Origin: Geoglobus sp.
GTDB taxonomy: Archaea > Halobacteriota > Archaeoglobi > Archaeoglobales > Archaeoglobaceae
Assembly (NCBI GenBank): GCA_015523645.1
Contig: WAJY01000008.1
Location: 1 to 12,375 of the forward strand
Length of the DNA stretch: 12,375 nucleotides
Direction: 5' to 3'
A program made the translations under genes and the position numbers. Position 1 is the stretch's first letter; each line of letters starts with the position of its first letter. Under the pieces are notes generated by a model. It ran no database searches. It saw only the letters and a list, made by a program, of their open reading frames with translations, and was not told where the DNA came from. Below are positions 6,483 through 12,375 of this stretch, in pieces.

Positions 6483-7982
6483 GTGAAGGAGATTTTTGAG
6501 AAAATGGTTGAAGAAGCCATGGAAGCCCAATGGGCAGATGTAAAAACTGTTAGAGAAAAGAGAGGAAAGGAGTTTGTAATAGATGACGTGAAGGCGTATG
6601 TTGATGCCGCAAACAAGATGAAGGCAGTCGGAAACCAAAGCAAGGCTGTTTTCAGATTGCACGTGGACAGCATAAATGCTCATTTCGACATCCTCAGAAG
6701 CCTGACAAAAACTATCAGACCTGAGGATGATCCATTTGTTGAGCACTACCAAACTCCAGCAATTCTTGAAATACTTTATGATGAGGATGAGAGCTTCAGA
6801 AAGAGCATGGAGGTGTTTATTGAGGCAATTGGGAAGAGTGAAGCCTTGATCGGATTAGAATGTACAAGGAGGTATGGAGGTTTTTACGGACCAACTTGTG
6901 TTGTTGACTTCGCCCTAGTCCCTGGAAGCACGAGCAATGTTGTGAACAGAATTCTGAAAACAATTGACATTCCCGAGCATCACAAACAGGCAATTCTTGC
7001 TGCCAAGTCATGGGGTATGAACACGTCATATGGAATTGGCGAGGTCTTTGCAAAGGAGATAGAGAACGGTGCAACATTGAGTGATGCGGTAAAAAAGGAG
7101 ATTGAAATGCTTCAGCTTATTTACGATCAGCCCACTGAAGGACAGGCAAGGCTAATGGATGAGATAGGGCATACGTCATTTGATGTGAGGGAATACATGA
7201 GTAGATACAAGAAGAGAATGGAGGGAGCGGTAAAAGAGGCGATTGATGATGGAGTGCATTACGGAAACATTGTGACAGTGCCAGCTTATTGTGTTGGAGA
7301 CATAGCCCACCACATAGCCCAGTCAACCTTCAACATGTGCAAGGATGATGTAGTGATGGCTGTTATTGAGGCTGTTACTGAAGTCATGGATTCAACGCTA
7401 AGAAATGCGATAGACAAATTTGAAAATGAGTATCAGCCCCTTTCCCTAGCTACAGGAGCTTCAGCCGTTGCAACAGAATACATTCTGGAGTTGGATGGTT
7501 TTACAGCTCCAATGATTGTCGATCTGCTGACAAAGAGATTCCATAACTACGTTCAGCTTTACCCAACAAGAGGAGGAGCTGCGGAGCTTCACAACCACGA
7601 TTTCATGGACATGATATATAGAGGGTGGAAGTATCTGGACAAGGCAAGGAGAGACAGAAATGGGTCTGAAAAGAAGCTTGTGCCAAAAGTTGGTGGTTTT
7701 GAGGTAAACCTCGATCCAATACATGAAAATGAGGTGCTTATGAATCCGCAGCGCTACACATATCCGGGATGTGCGATAAGTGTTAGGTTCTCAGCCTTGA
7801 TGAGACTTGCGGACTATCCTTGCCTGCTTACAAGCGAACCAGTCACAGCAACGATGGTTACAAATGTGATTGCTTTGCACAAAGAAACGCCAGGGGCACC
7901 AGCTAGGGTGTGCAAGGATTGCGCTACAGCAGCCTTAATTGATGTCAGGCACGATTACTGCCAGTGGAGAGAGGCTGTTTGA
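6483..7982 (+). CDS. DUF2193 family archaeal protein, function unknown
   Basis: The 499-aa protein matches what I recall of DUF2193, a family of methanogens and Archaeoglobales with no assigned reaction. It is soluble, with no signal peptide or membrane segment. Conserved-looking blocks are ECTRRYGGFYGPTCVVDFALVPG (about 126-148), PAYCVGDIAHHIAQSTFNMCKDD (267-289), AELHNHDFMDM (367-377), TYPGCAISVRF (426-436) and a Cys-rich tail with VCKDC (476-480) and DYCQW. Nine cysteines (127, 139, 270, 286, 430, 447, 477, 480, 493) plus several His residues could bind a metal or an Fe-S cluster, which suggests an enzyme. The start is GTG 6483, supported by the site GGTGATC at 6472-6478. It is the first gene of an operon with DUF2180 and AqpM. 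Confidence 0.85.
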   Translation: MKEIFEKMVEEAMEAQWADVKTVREKRGKEFVIDDVKAYVDAANKMKAVGNQSKAVFRLHVDSINAHFDILRSLTKTIRPEDDPFVEHYQTPAILEILYDEDESFRKSMEVFIEAIGKSEALIGLECTRRYGGFYGPTCVVDFALVPGSTSNVVNRILKTIDIPEHHKQAILAAKSWGMNTSYGIGEVFAKEIENGATLSDAVKKEIEMLQLIYDQPTEGQARLMDEIGHTSFDVREYMSRYKKRMEGAVKEAIDDGVHYGNIVTVPAYCVGDIAHHIAQSTFNMCKDDVVMAVIEAVTEVMDSTLRNAIDKFENEYQPLSLATGASAVATEYILELDGFTAPMIVDLLTKRFHNYVQLYPTRGGAAELHNHDFMDMIYRGWKYLDKARRDRNGSEKKLVPKVGGFEVNLDPIHENEVLMNPQRYTYPGCAISVRFSALMRLADYPCLLTSEPVTATMVTNVIALHKETPGAPARVCKDCATAALIDVRHDYCQWREAV

Positions 7983-8013
7983 CCAACTTTTTCTTTTTTA
8001 TAAGGTGAATGTC

Positions 8014-8220
8014 ATGAAATGCTACATCTGCAAAGAGCAAGGAATGGACACCGATGCGGTGGCTATATGCATTGTCTGTGGAATGGGTGTCTGCATGGAT
8101 CATCTGGTTAGGGAGGAAATTGAGTTATGGGAGGGAGGTTACCCGTTTCCTGCTAAAAAGCTGAAGAAAACAATTCCCAGAATTCTCTGCACAATCTGCC
8201 ATGATGCAATGGAGGGGTGA
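8014..8220 (+). CDS. DUF2180 small zinc-binding protein
   Basis: This 68-aa protein starts at ATG 8014 with the site AAGGTGA (8002-8008). The frame is open further upstream, but that part overlaps DUF2193 and has no family features. It contains four metal-ligand pairs: C3/C6, C19/C22, C27/H30 and C59/C62, with H63 next to the last pair. The spacing C-x2-C-x12-C-x2-C-x4-C-x2-H-x28-C-x2-C resembles a two-zinc cross-brace (RING/B-box-like) fold. The family is known only as an archaeal domain of unknown function. It lies 31 bases after DUF2193 and overlaps the ribosome site of the aquaporin gene, so the three are one operon. A protein-protein or redox role is possible. Confidence 0.85.
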   Translation: MKCYICKEQGMDTDAVAICIVCGMGVCMDHLVREEIELWEGGYPFPAKKLKKTIPRILCTICHDAMEG

Positions 8221-8222
8221 GC

Positions 8223-8960
8223 ATGAGTGATTTGATGAAAAGAAGCTTGGCAGAACTTGTTGGAACATTCATTCTTGTTTTTTTTGGTCCAGGAGCTGCT
8301 GCAATAACGCTGATGATTGCTAAAGGAGCAGCAAAGCCAAATGAGTTCAACATAGGTATTGGAGCCCTTGGAGGTCTTGGAGACTGGCTAGGAATAGGTC
8401 TCGCTTTCGCATTTGCAATAACCGCCTCTATCTACGCTCTTGGAAGGATCTCAGGATGCCACATAAATCCAGCAGTTACGATTGCACTTTGGGCAACAAA
8501 GAGATTCCCAACAAGCGAGGTTTTGCCATACATTCTAGCCCAGCTTATCGGCGCAGCCCTAGGAAGCTTTGCATTTGCTGCAGTTGCAGGAATTGATGCG
8601 GTTACAGTTGGGGGGCTGGGAGCGACGGCACCATTTCCGGGAATAAGCTATGCTCAAGCAACGCTTGCTGAATTTATAGGAACATTTCTGCTTATGTTTG
8701 TCATAATGGGTATAGCAGTCGATTCAAAGGCTCCACAGCAATTTGCCGGTTTGATAATCGGTCTGACCGTTGCGGGAATTATCATAACCATAGGTAACAT
8801 CTCTGGCTCCTCGCTTAATCCAGCCAGAACATTTGGTCCTTATCTCGGGGATTCTTTGATTGGGGGAATAAACCTCTGGAACTTCTTCCCAATCTACGTT
8901 GTTGGACCGATAGCCGGAGCGGTATTTGCAGCCTTTCTCTACGATTATCTAACAAAATGA
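8223..8960 (+). CDS. aqpM: Aquaporin AqpM (MIP family channel)
   Basis: The 245-aa membrane protein has six hydrophobic helices and both pore motifs: HINPAV (N82-P83-A84) and SLNPARTF (N199-P200-A201). It is close along its length to the AqpM of Methanothermobacter as I recall it. The selectivity filter residues of AqpM (F62, I187, S196, R202) fall at exactly these positions here. AqpM conducts water and, more slowly, glycerol; other small neutral solutes such as H2S have been proposed. The start is ATG 8223 with a GGAGGGG site at 8211-8217, in preference to the in-frame GTG at 8217 inside that site. Being last in the DUF2193-DUF2180 operon suggests that the unit handles a small neutral compound. 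Confidence 0.95.
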   Translation: MSDLMKRSLAELVGTFILVFFGPGAAAITLMIAKGAAKPNEFNIGIGALGGLGDWLGIGLAFAFAITASIYALGRISGCHINPAVTIALWATKRFPTSEVLPYILAQLIGAALGSFAFAAVAGIDAVTVGGLGATAPFPGISYAQATLAEFIGTFLLMFVIMGIAVDSKAPQQFAGLIIGLTVAGIIITIGNISGSSLNPARTFGPYLGDSLIGGINLWNFFPIYVVGPIAGAVFAAFLYDYLTK

Positions 8961-8985
8961 TTTTTAATATTTTTAAGAAAATTAA
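8961..8985. terminator. T-rich/A-rich convergent terminator
   Basis: Between the AqpM stop (8960) and the convergent Lrp/AsnC stop (8982) lies TTTTTAATATTTTTAAG followed by an A-rich run. It offers T-tracts on the plus strand and, less strongly, on the minus strand, so it can stop both genes. Confidence 0.5.
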
Positions 8986-9464
8986 AACAATATTGTTCTC
9001 TTGTGCTCCTTATACTTTTTTGCAGCCAGATAAACATTGTAAAGTTCTATCTGTATCCCTTTTCTCTTCAGCCAGCTAAAGAATTTTCTGGATTCTTCTA
9101 TGTATTCATCAAGGCTTTTAAACCTTGTTATAAAGCAGAGGTTGTATTCCGAGCCGGCAATTTCAAAAACTTGCTCAACGAAGTCGAGTTTTTTCAGCTG
9201 CTCTATAAGCACATCGATGTGGTCATAGGCATTGTAAATCGAGATAAAATTGACTGCAAGCATGTTTATTCCAAGCTTGTCATAATTAACCTCCCACATC
9301 CCTTCTTTTAGCTTTTTTAGATACTCTTTCTCTTCTAAATTCCTTATTCTGTTTTGAACGGTTCTTGTGCTAATACCAAGCTCTCTTGCTATCTCTTCTT
9401 GTGTCTTCGCCCTCACTATTCCCTCAAGAATTTTCATGTCCACTTCATCTAGTGCATTTTTCAT
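8982..9464 (-). CDS. Lrp/AsnC family transcriptional regulator
   Basis: From ATG 9464 the product is 160 aa, the normal family length. It opens with MKNALDEVDMKILEGI, then a winged-helix HTH (TQEEIARELGISTRTVQNRIRNLEEKEYL), followed by a RAM ligand-binding domain (AVNFISIYN, then FEIAGSEYNLCFITRFKSLDEY). The frame stays open to a GTG at 9659, but those 65 extra residues match nothing in the family and cover a typical AT-rich promoter region, so I take 9464. A minus-strand AT stretch near 9490-9500 can be its TATA box. It is divergent from the carboxylase-like gene at 9693, and the spacer has repeated TTCGT half-sites, so it probably controls that gene and itself. Confidence 0.87.
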   Translation of the reverse strand: MKNALDEVDMKILEGIVRAKTQEEIARELGISTRTVQNRIRNLEEKEYLKKLKEGMWEVNYDKLGINMLAVNFISIYNAYDHIDVLIEQLKKLDFVEQVFEIAGSEYNLCFITRFKSLDEYIEESRKFFSWLKRKGIQIELYNVYLAAKKYKEHKRTILF

Positions 9465-9557
9465 AACGTCAGGTTGTGTGTTGGAGATTCTAAAAATTTT
9501 CTCAATGTTACTAAACAAGCATTTGCTAGAGAAACAAAATCTCAATTCTTTGTTTGT

Positions 9558-9636
9558 TTCGTAATCCCAACAAACTTTACGGATTAAATTTCGTGAATTA
9601 ATACCAAATTCCAAAATTTTTTCGTATTTCACGAAA
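9558..9636. promoter_or_regulatory. Candidate Lrp/AsnC operator: phased TTCGT half-sites
   Basis: TTCGT occurs at 9558-9562, 9590-9594 and 9621-9625, with steps of 32 and 31 bp (about three helical turns). The third copy forms the 15-bp dyad TTCGT-ATTTC-ACGAA (9621-9635). TTTCGTGAA at 9589-9597 is an exact inverted copy of TTCACGAAA at 9628-9636. ACGGA at 9579-9583 is a one-mismatch partner for the first copy. Multiple helically phased dyads are what an Lrp octamer binds. They end just before the plus-strand TATA element. Confidence 0.6.
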
Positions 9637-9638
9637 AG

Positions 9639-9685
9639 ATTATATATGAGTTTTGACACTAATATTCATGAAAAATAGAGGGGGT
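9639..9685 (+). promoter_or_regulatory. Promoter and ribosome site of the carboxylase-like gene
   Basis: GATTATATATGAG (9638-9650) is a good TATA box about 45 bases before the ATG at 9693, predicting a start near 9668. GAGGGGGT at 9678-9685 is a strong ribosome site seven bases before the ATG. The TATA box directly abuts the proposed Lrp operator. Confidence 0.6.
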
Positions 9686-9692
9686 AGCAAAA

Positions 9693-10493
9693 ATGGGAGA
9701 AAGTGGTAGATTGCTGATAGCTATCGATGCGGGAGGCACAATGACTGACGTTTTTATATGCGACGATGCTGGTAAGTTCACAATTGGAAAGGCATTAACA
9801 AACAAAGTGGATGAATCAATAAGCTATCTTGAGGGTGTTAAAGATGCATGCAGTTACTGGGATCTAAAGGATGATGAGGAGGTGCACAAGCTTACACTGG
9901 TTGATATATACACCGGCACTCTGATGCTCAACACTCTTTTGGAGAGAAAAGGAGACAAAGTTGGTTTAATCGTTACAAAAGGTCAGGAAAGCATGTACAT
10001 CCATGAGAGAGGACACACATGGCTTGGATATGGATGGGAGGACATTCTCCATCACAAAACACACAGACATGTGGGAACCGAGATGTTCAAGTTGAACAGA
10101 AAGCTTGTGAAGGGTGTTGCAGAGAGAATAGCGAGTGGTTCCTATTTCTACGTTACCATGCCAGGCTCCGTTGAGGTGCCATTGAATGAGGATGAGGTCA
10201 GAAAGGCTGTCAATGAGCTATTAGACGAGGGTGTAAAGGCGATCGGGATAGTGTTCATGTTCTCTTACATTGTTAGAGTAGCAAAGATGGATGACGGAAC
10301 AAATATTATTGCCTGGATAGATGGAAACCTTGAAAGTCTCAAGCCAGATATTAAGGTAAGGTTGGTGATACATCCAGATAGAGATCCAATTTACAGCCTT
10401 CAAGTGGTGAATGAGGATGAGTTATATATTCAGAATTCTCAAAGAGCTTCCAGAGCACAGACCCTTTTACCGATATCTGAACATGAGGGTTGA
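9693..10493 (+). CDS. Chimeric gene: acetone carboxylase beta/hydantoinase A N-terminus fused to a DUF35-like OB-fold
   Basis: Residues 1 to about 192 match the N-terminal domain of the hydantoinase A/acetone carboxylase beta family: LIAIDAGGTMTDVFI, IGKALT, YTGTLMLNTLLERKG, GLIVTKGQESM, and a final ELLDEGVKAIGIVFMFSY. Family members run to about 700 residues, but homology stops at about 10268. Residues 193-238 (IVRVAKMDDGTNIIAWI, IKVRLVI, IYSLQVV) instead resemble the C-terminal OB-fold of DUF35 acyl-CoA-associated proteins. The frame is open across the join, suggesting an in-frame deletion that removed most of the carboxylase and everything up to the DUF35 gene. The last 83 bases overlap the next gene, which is unusual. 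The product probably lacks carboxylase activity. The N-terminal call is firm; the DUF35 call is moderate. Confidence 0.65.
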   Translation: MGESGRLLIAIDAGGTMTDVFICDDAGKFTIGKALTNKVDESISYLEGVKDACSYWDLKDDEEVHKLTLVDIYTGTLMLNTLLERKGDKVGLIVTKGQESMYIHERGHTWLGYGWEDILHHKTHRHVGTEMFKLNRKLVKGVAERIASGSYFYVTMPGSVEVPLNEDEVRKAVNELLDEGVKAIGIVFMFSYIVRVAKMDDGTNIIAWIDGNLESLKPDIKVRLVIHPDRDPIYSLQVVNEDELYIQNSQRASRAQTLLPISEHEG

Positions 10494-10848
10494 AGACATA
10501 GGAGAGGGTTGGTGCAAACTTTTCCTCCCATTTGATGAAAAGCTAACAATTGGCAATAATGTTATACACGGTGGAGTCGTAGCATCTCTAATGGATGTTG
10601 TAGGCAGCATGGCATCATCAACCCTGACAAAGAAAAGGGCTCCTACAGTGAGCATAAAGATTGATTTTTTGAGAAAAGCTTACACAGATCTAATAGCATT
10701 TGGTGAGGTTGTGAAAAGGGGGATGAGTGTGGTTTTCACAAAAATAGAGACGCATGATTCAAAAGGAAATTTAATTGCAACAGGATCAGGGATTTATGGT
10801 GTTAGTGATGAAGCTTTCAGCTTTGGAGGTTCGGATTATGAAATCTGA
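10411..10848 (+). CDS. PaaI-type hotdog-fold acyl-CoA thioesterase
   Basis: The 145-aa protein has the hotdog-fold pattern of the PaaI family: HRPFYRYLNMRVEDIGEGWCKLFLPF, then VIHGGVVASLMDVVGSMAS with the HGG and downstream Asp typical of the active site, then VSIKIDFLRKA. It probably hydrolyses an aromatic or other acyl-CoA. The ATG at 10417 has a better-placed site (GGTGA at 10406-10410) than the ATG at 10411, so the true start may be two codons later. It overlaps the chimeric gene upstream by 83 bases in another frame, and its family homology begins within the overlap. A link to acyl-CoA metabolism fits the DUF35-like remnant upstream. Confidence 0.88.
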   Translation: MRMSYIFRILKELPEHRPFYRYLNMRVEDIGEGWCKLFLPFDEKLTIGNNVIHGGVVASLMDVVGSMASSTLTKKRAPTVSIKIDFLRKAYTDLIAFGEVVKRGMSVVFTKIETHDSKGNLIATGSGIYGVSDEAFSFGGSDYEI

Positions 10849-10907
10849 AAGTTCAAAATTCAGATTCCAGCTTATGTATAAGTGCATATGTGAGGTGGGA
10901 AAGTATT

Positions 10908-11687
10908 ATGAGAATCTTGTCAATAACAGCAACAAAAAGAAAGAGCGGAAATAGCATACAGGCAATAGAATACATATCAAAAAAACTTTCTGCAGAAAAT
11001 GAGATTTTAAATTTGGCTGAATTCGATATAGAGCCTTGCAAGGCATGTTATGCATGTTTGTACGGTGTGGAATGTAAAATAGAGGATGAGGTTTACGCAA
11101 TTTATGAAAAACTGAGGAATGTTGATGCGTTGCTCATCGTTTCTCCAACATACTGGCTTGATGCAACAGCCAGAATAAAAGCCTTATTGGACAGGAGTTT
11201 CATGGCAATCCCATATCTGGATGATTTCTCAAGAGTTAGATCTGCAATCATAACCCTACACGGATTCAACGAAATGAGAGGATGGGCTTCATCAACTCAC
11301 AACGTGCTTGCAAGAGTTTTGGGAACAGACCTTCTTGTCAGCGTGGAGATTCACGCAGCTCTACCTGGAGAGATCTTTACAAAAGAGGAGAACATGAAAA
11401 AACTTGACATGGTTGTTGATGCACTGAAGAACAACAAAAAGATTGTTGGCGAGGGTCAGTGTCCTGTTTGTTTAGCCTCATCATTCAGGGTTGAAGATGG
11501 AAAAATAAGATGTCTGCTGTGCAACTCTATTCTCGATTGCAACATGAATGTTGTCAGGAGTGGAGAGATGTTTTCAAGTCATGAATGGTTGAAAAATCAC
11601 TATGAAGAGCTTAGGGAGCTTAAGGAAGAGTTCAGGATTAAGATGGATGAGCTGAAAAGGGCTAAAGCAAAGTATCTTGGAGAGTGA
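10908..11687 (+). CDS. Iron-sulfur flavoprotein with C-terminal zinc ribbon
   Basis: From ATG 10908, with the site GAGGTGGG at 10892-10899, the product is 259 aa. Residues 1-180 form a flavodoxin-like NADPH-dependent FMN reductase fold: MRILSITATKRKSGNS at the flavin phosphate loop and SPTYWLDATARIKALLDR. The compact motif C44-x2-C47-x2-C50-x5-C56 is the [4Fe-4S] signature of archaeal iron-sulfur flavoproteins, which act in electron transfer or oxygen/peroxide defence. A zinc ribbon follows (C185-x2-C188 and C202-x2-C205, plus C211), then a charged helical tail (230-257) that may form a coiled coil. In-frame GTG 10890 is unlikely as the start because it lies before the ribosome site. A TATA-like TTATGTATAA (10872-10881) may give it its own promoter. 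Confidence 0.87.
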   Translation: MRILSITATKRKSGNSIQAIEYISKKLSAENEILNLAEFDIEPCKACYACLYGVECKIEDEVYAIYEKLRNVDALLIVSPTYWLDATARIKALLDRSFMAIPYLDDFSRVRSAIITLHGFNEMRGWASSTHNVLARVLGTDLLVSVEIHAALPGEIFTKEENMKKLDMVVDALKNNKKIVGEGQCPVCLASSFRVEDGKIRCLLCNSILDCNMNVVRSGEMFSSHEWLKNHYEELRELKEEFRIKMDELKRAKAKYLGE

Positions 11688-11700
11688 TGAGTTGAGAGAT

Positions 11701-11991
11701 ATGATCCAGATCGAAATGATAGAGATTGGAAAATTAAAAGCATTAGGAATAAAAATCGAGCTGGCAAATGCCCCAATTCTTATAATTAAAGGAGAGAAGG
11801 GATTCCTTGCATGCGGATACTTCAGAGTGGGCGTAGCCAATTATCTCGGCGATGCAATGGCTATTGTAACAGGTGTTGAAAGTTTTCAGGAAATGCTCAA
11901 TTCTAAGGTTTCAATGGTTTCAGAAAAAGCTAAGGAACTTGGAATAGAGGTTGGAGATACAGGTAGAGAGGCTTTGATGAAGCTATTTTAA
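11701..11991 (+). CDS. DUF1805 (YunC-like) family protein
   Basis: The 96-aa protein matches the DUF1805 pattern: a beta-rich first part, then ILIIKGEKGFLACGYF, VANYLGDAMAIVTGV, and ELGIEVGDTGREALMKL at the end. No biochemical role is assigned to the family. The frame is open from TTG 11677, inside the flavoprotein gene. ATG 11701 is the simplest start, while TTG 11692 would sit at better distance from GGAG at 11679-11682. It follows the flavoprotein gene closely and is probably cotranscribed with it. Confidence 0.8.
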   Translation: MIQIEMIEIGKLKALGIKIELANAPILIIKGEKGFLACGYFRVGVANYLGDAMAIVTGVESFQEMLNSKVSMVSEKAKELGIEVGDTGREALMKLF

Positions 11992-12037
11992 ATCCAAAAA
12001 CCGTTACCTTTTTCTATTAGCTCAGAAACTGAGAAAC

Positions 12038-12375
12038 ATGGTAGAGGTTGAAAGGTTGAGTGACAGCATAACCCTATACAAAGTTGGTGTCATCAACTAT
12101 TATGTTGTCGAAGGAGAAGAAACTGTGATTTACGAGTGTGGTCTTAGCTGTTCAGCAGAAAAACTTCTGGAGGAGCTTGAAGCTGAGCCAGACTATGTTA
12201 TAATCCCACATGGACACTTTGATCATGTTGGCGGAGCTGTTGTTTTCAAGGAAGTCTATCCTGACGTGAAAATTGTTGGTCATCCTGCCTTGCCAAAACT
12301 GGCTGAAAAAGAGAAGGTTCAGAACGCATGGAAAAATGATAACAATGCATTATGCAGGAATTTCTTTAAGGAAGA
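12038..12375 (+). CDS. Metallo-beta-lactamase-fold hydrolase (partial at right edge)
   Basis: I translated this by hand from ATG 12038. The frame stays open to the window end (112 full codons). The N-terminus VERLSDSITLYKVGVINYYVVEGEE is the usual first beta-sheet of the fold. HGHFDHVGG at about residues 61-69 is the HxHxDH metal site. Where many members have a D-T-G turn before the helix, this has ECGLSCSAE. The substrate cannot be told from this fragment; glyoxalase II-like hydrolases and flavodiiron-type relatives are both possible. T-rich sequence at 12007-12015 before it may end the preceding transcript or be part of its own promoter. Confidence 0.85.
   Translation, partial: MVEVERLSDSITLYKVGVINYYVVEGEETVIYECGLSCSAEKLLEELEAEPDYVIIPHGHFDHVGGAVVFKEVYPDVKIVGHPALPKLAEKEKVQNAWKNDNNALCRNFFKE

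Noticed and set aside
6449..7724. Several minus-strand open frames under DUF2193
   Set aside because: All are shadows of a 499-codon gene with a good ribosome site and family-like sequence.
9465..9659. 65-residue N-terminal extension of the Lrp/AsnC regulator from a GTG start
   Set aside because: It has no family similarity, is AT-rich, and covers the operator-like repeats. The ATG at 9464 gives the normal family length.

Overview
This window most likely comes from a hyperthermophilic euryarchaeon of the Archaeoglobales type (Archaeoglobus/Ferroglobus/Geoglobus). The evidence is an AqpM-type archaeal aquaporin, the archaeal families DUF2193, DUF2180 and DUF1805, a bacterio-opsin-activator-type HTH_10 regulator, an Lrp/AsnC regulator, archaeal TATA-like promoters, and GGTGATC/GGAGG ribosome binding sites. 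The species assignment is inference; no rRNA gene is present.

Layout. (1) 1-1248, minus: an AAA_14/DUF4143 ATPase running off the left edge. Its promoter is bracketed by an 18-bp perfect inverted repeat. (2) 1318-1540: a GC-rich, non-coding island full of nested perfect stems. It is either a structured RNA or the relic of an IS200/IS605-type right end. (3) 1569-5526, minus: a tight tryptophan operon read as small upstream ORF - trpD - stand-alone RAM-domain protein - trpF - trpB - trpA, with a TATA-like promoter near 5575. trpE, trpG and trpC are not in the window. (4) 5700-8960: a divergent pair. An HTH_10 regulator on the minus strand faces a plus-strand operon of DUF2193 (499 aa), DUF2180 (68-aa zinc protein) and an AqpM aquaporin. 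Three copies of an ACATGTC-type element sit in the 120 bp between them. (5) 8982-9692: an Lrp/AsnC regulator diverging from the next cluster, with TTCGT half-sites spaced 31-32 bp apart. (6) 9693-12375, plus: an acetone-carboxylase-beta/hydantoinase-A N-terminus joined in frame to what looks like the C-terminal OB-fold of a DUF35 protein. It is followed by a PaaI-type thioesterase, an iron-sulfur flavoprotein with a zinc ribbon, a DUF1805 protein, and a metallo-beta-lactamase-fold protein cut by the right edge.

How it works together. Region 3 makes tryptophan from anthranilate, except for the TrpC step, and carries its own likely amino-acid sensor. Region 4 is the best candidate for an undescribed system: a regulator-controlled three-gene unit joining a channel for water or small neutral solutes, a large uncharacterised Cys/His-rich protein and a small zinc protein. 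Region 6 looks like a remodelled ketone/acyl-CoA locus in which a deletion fused two unrelated genes next to their probable former regulator.
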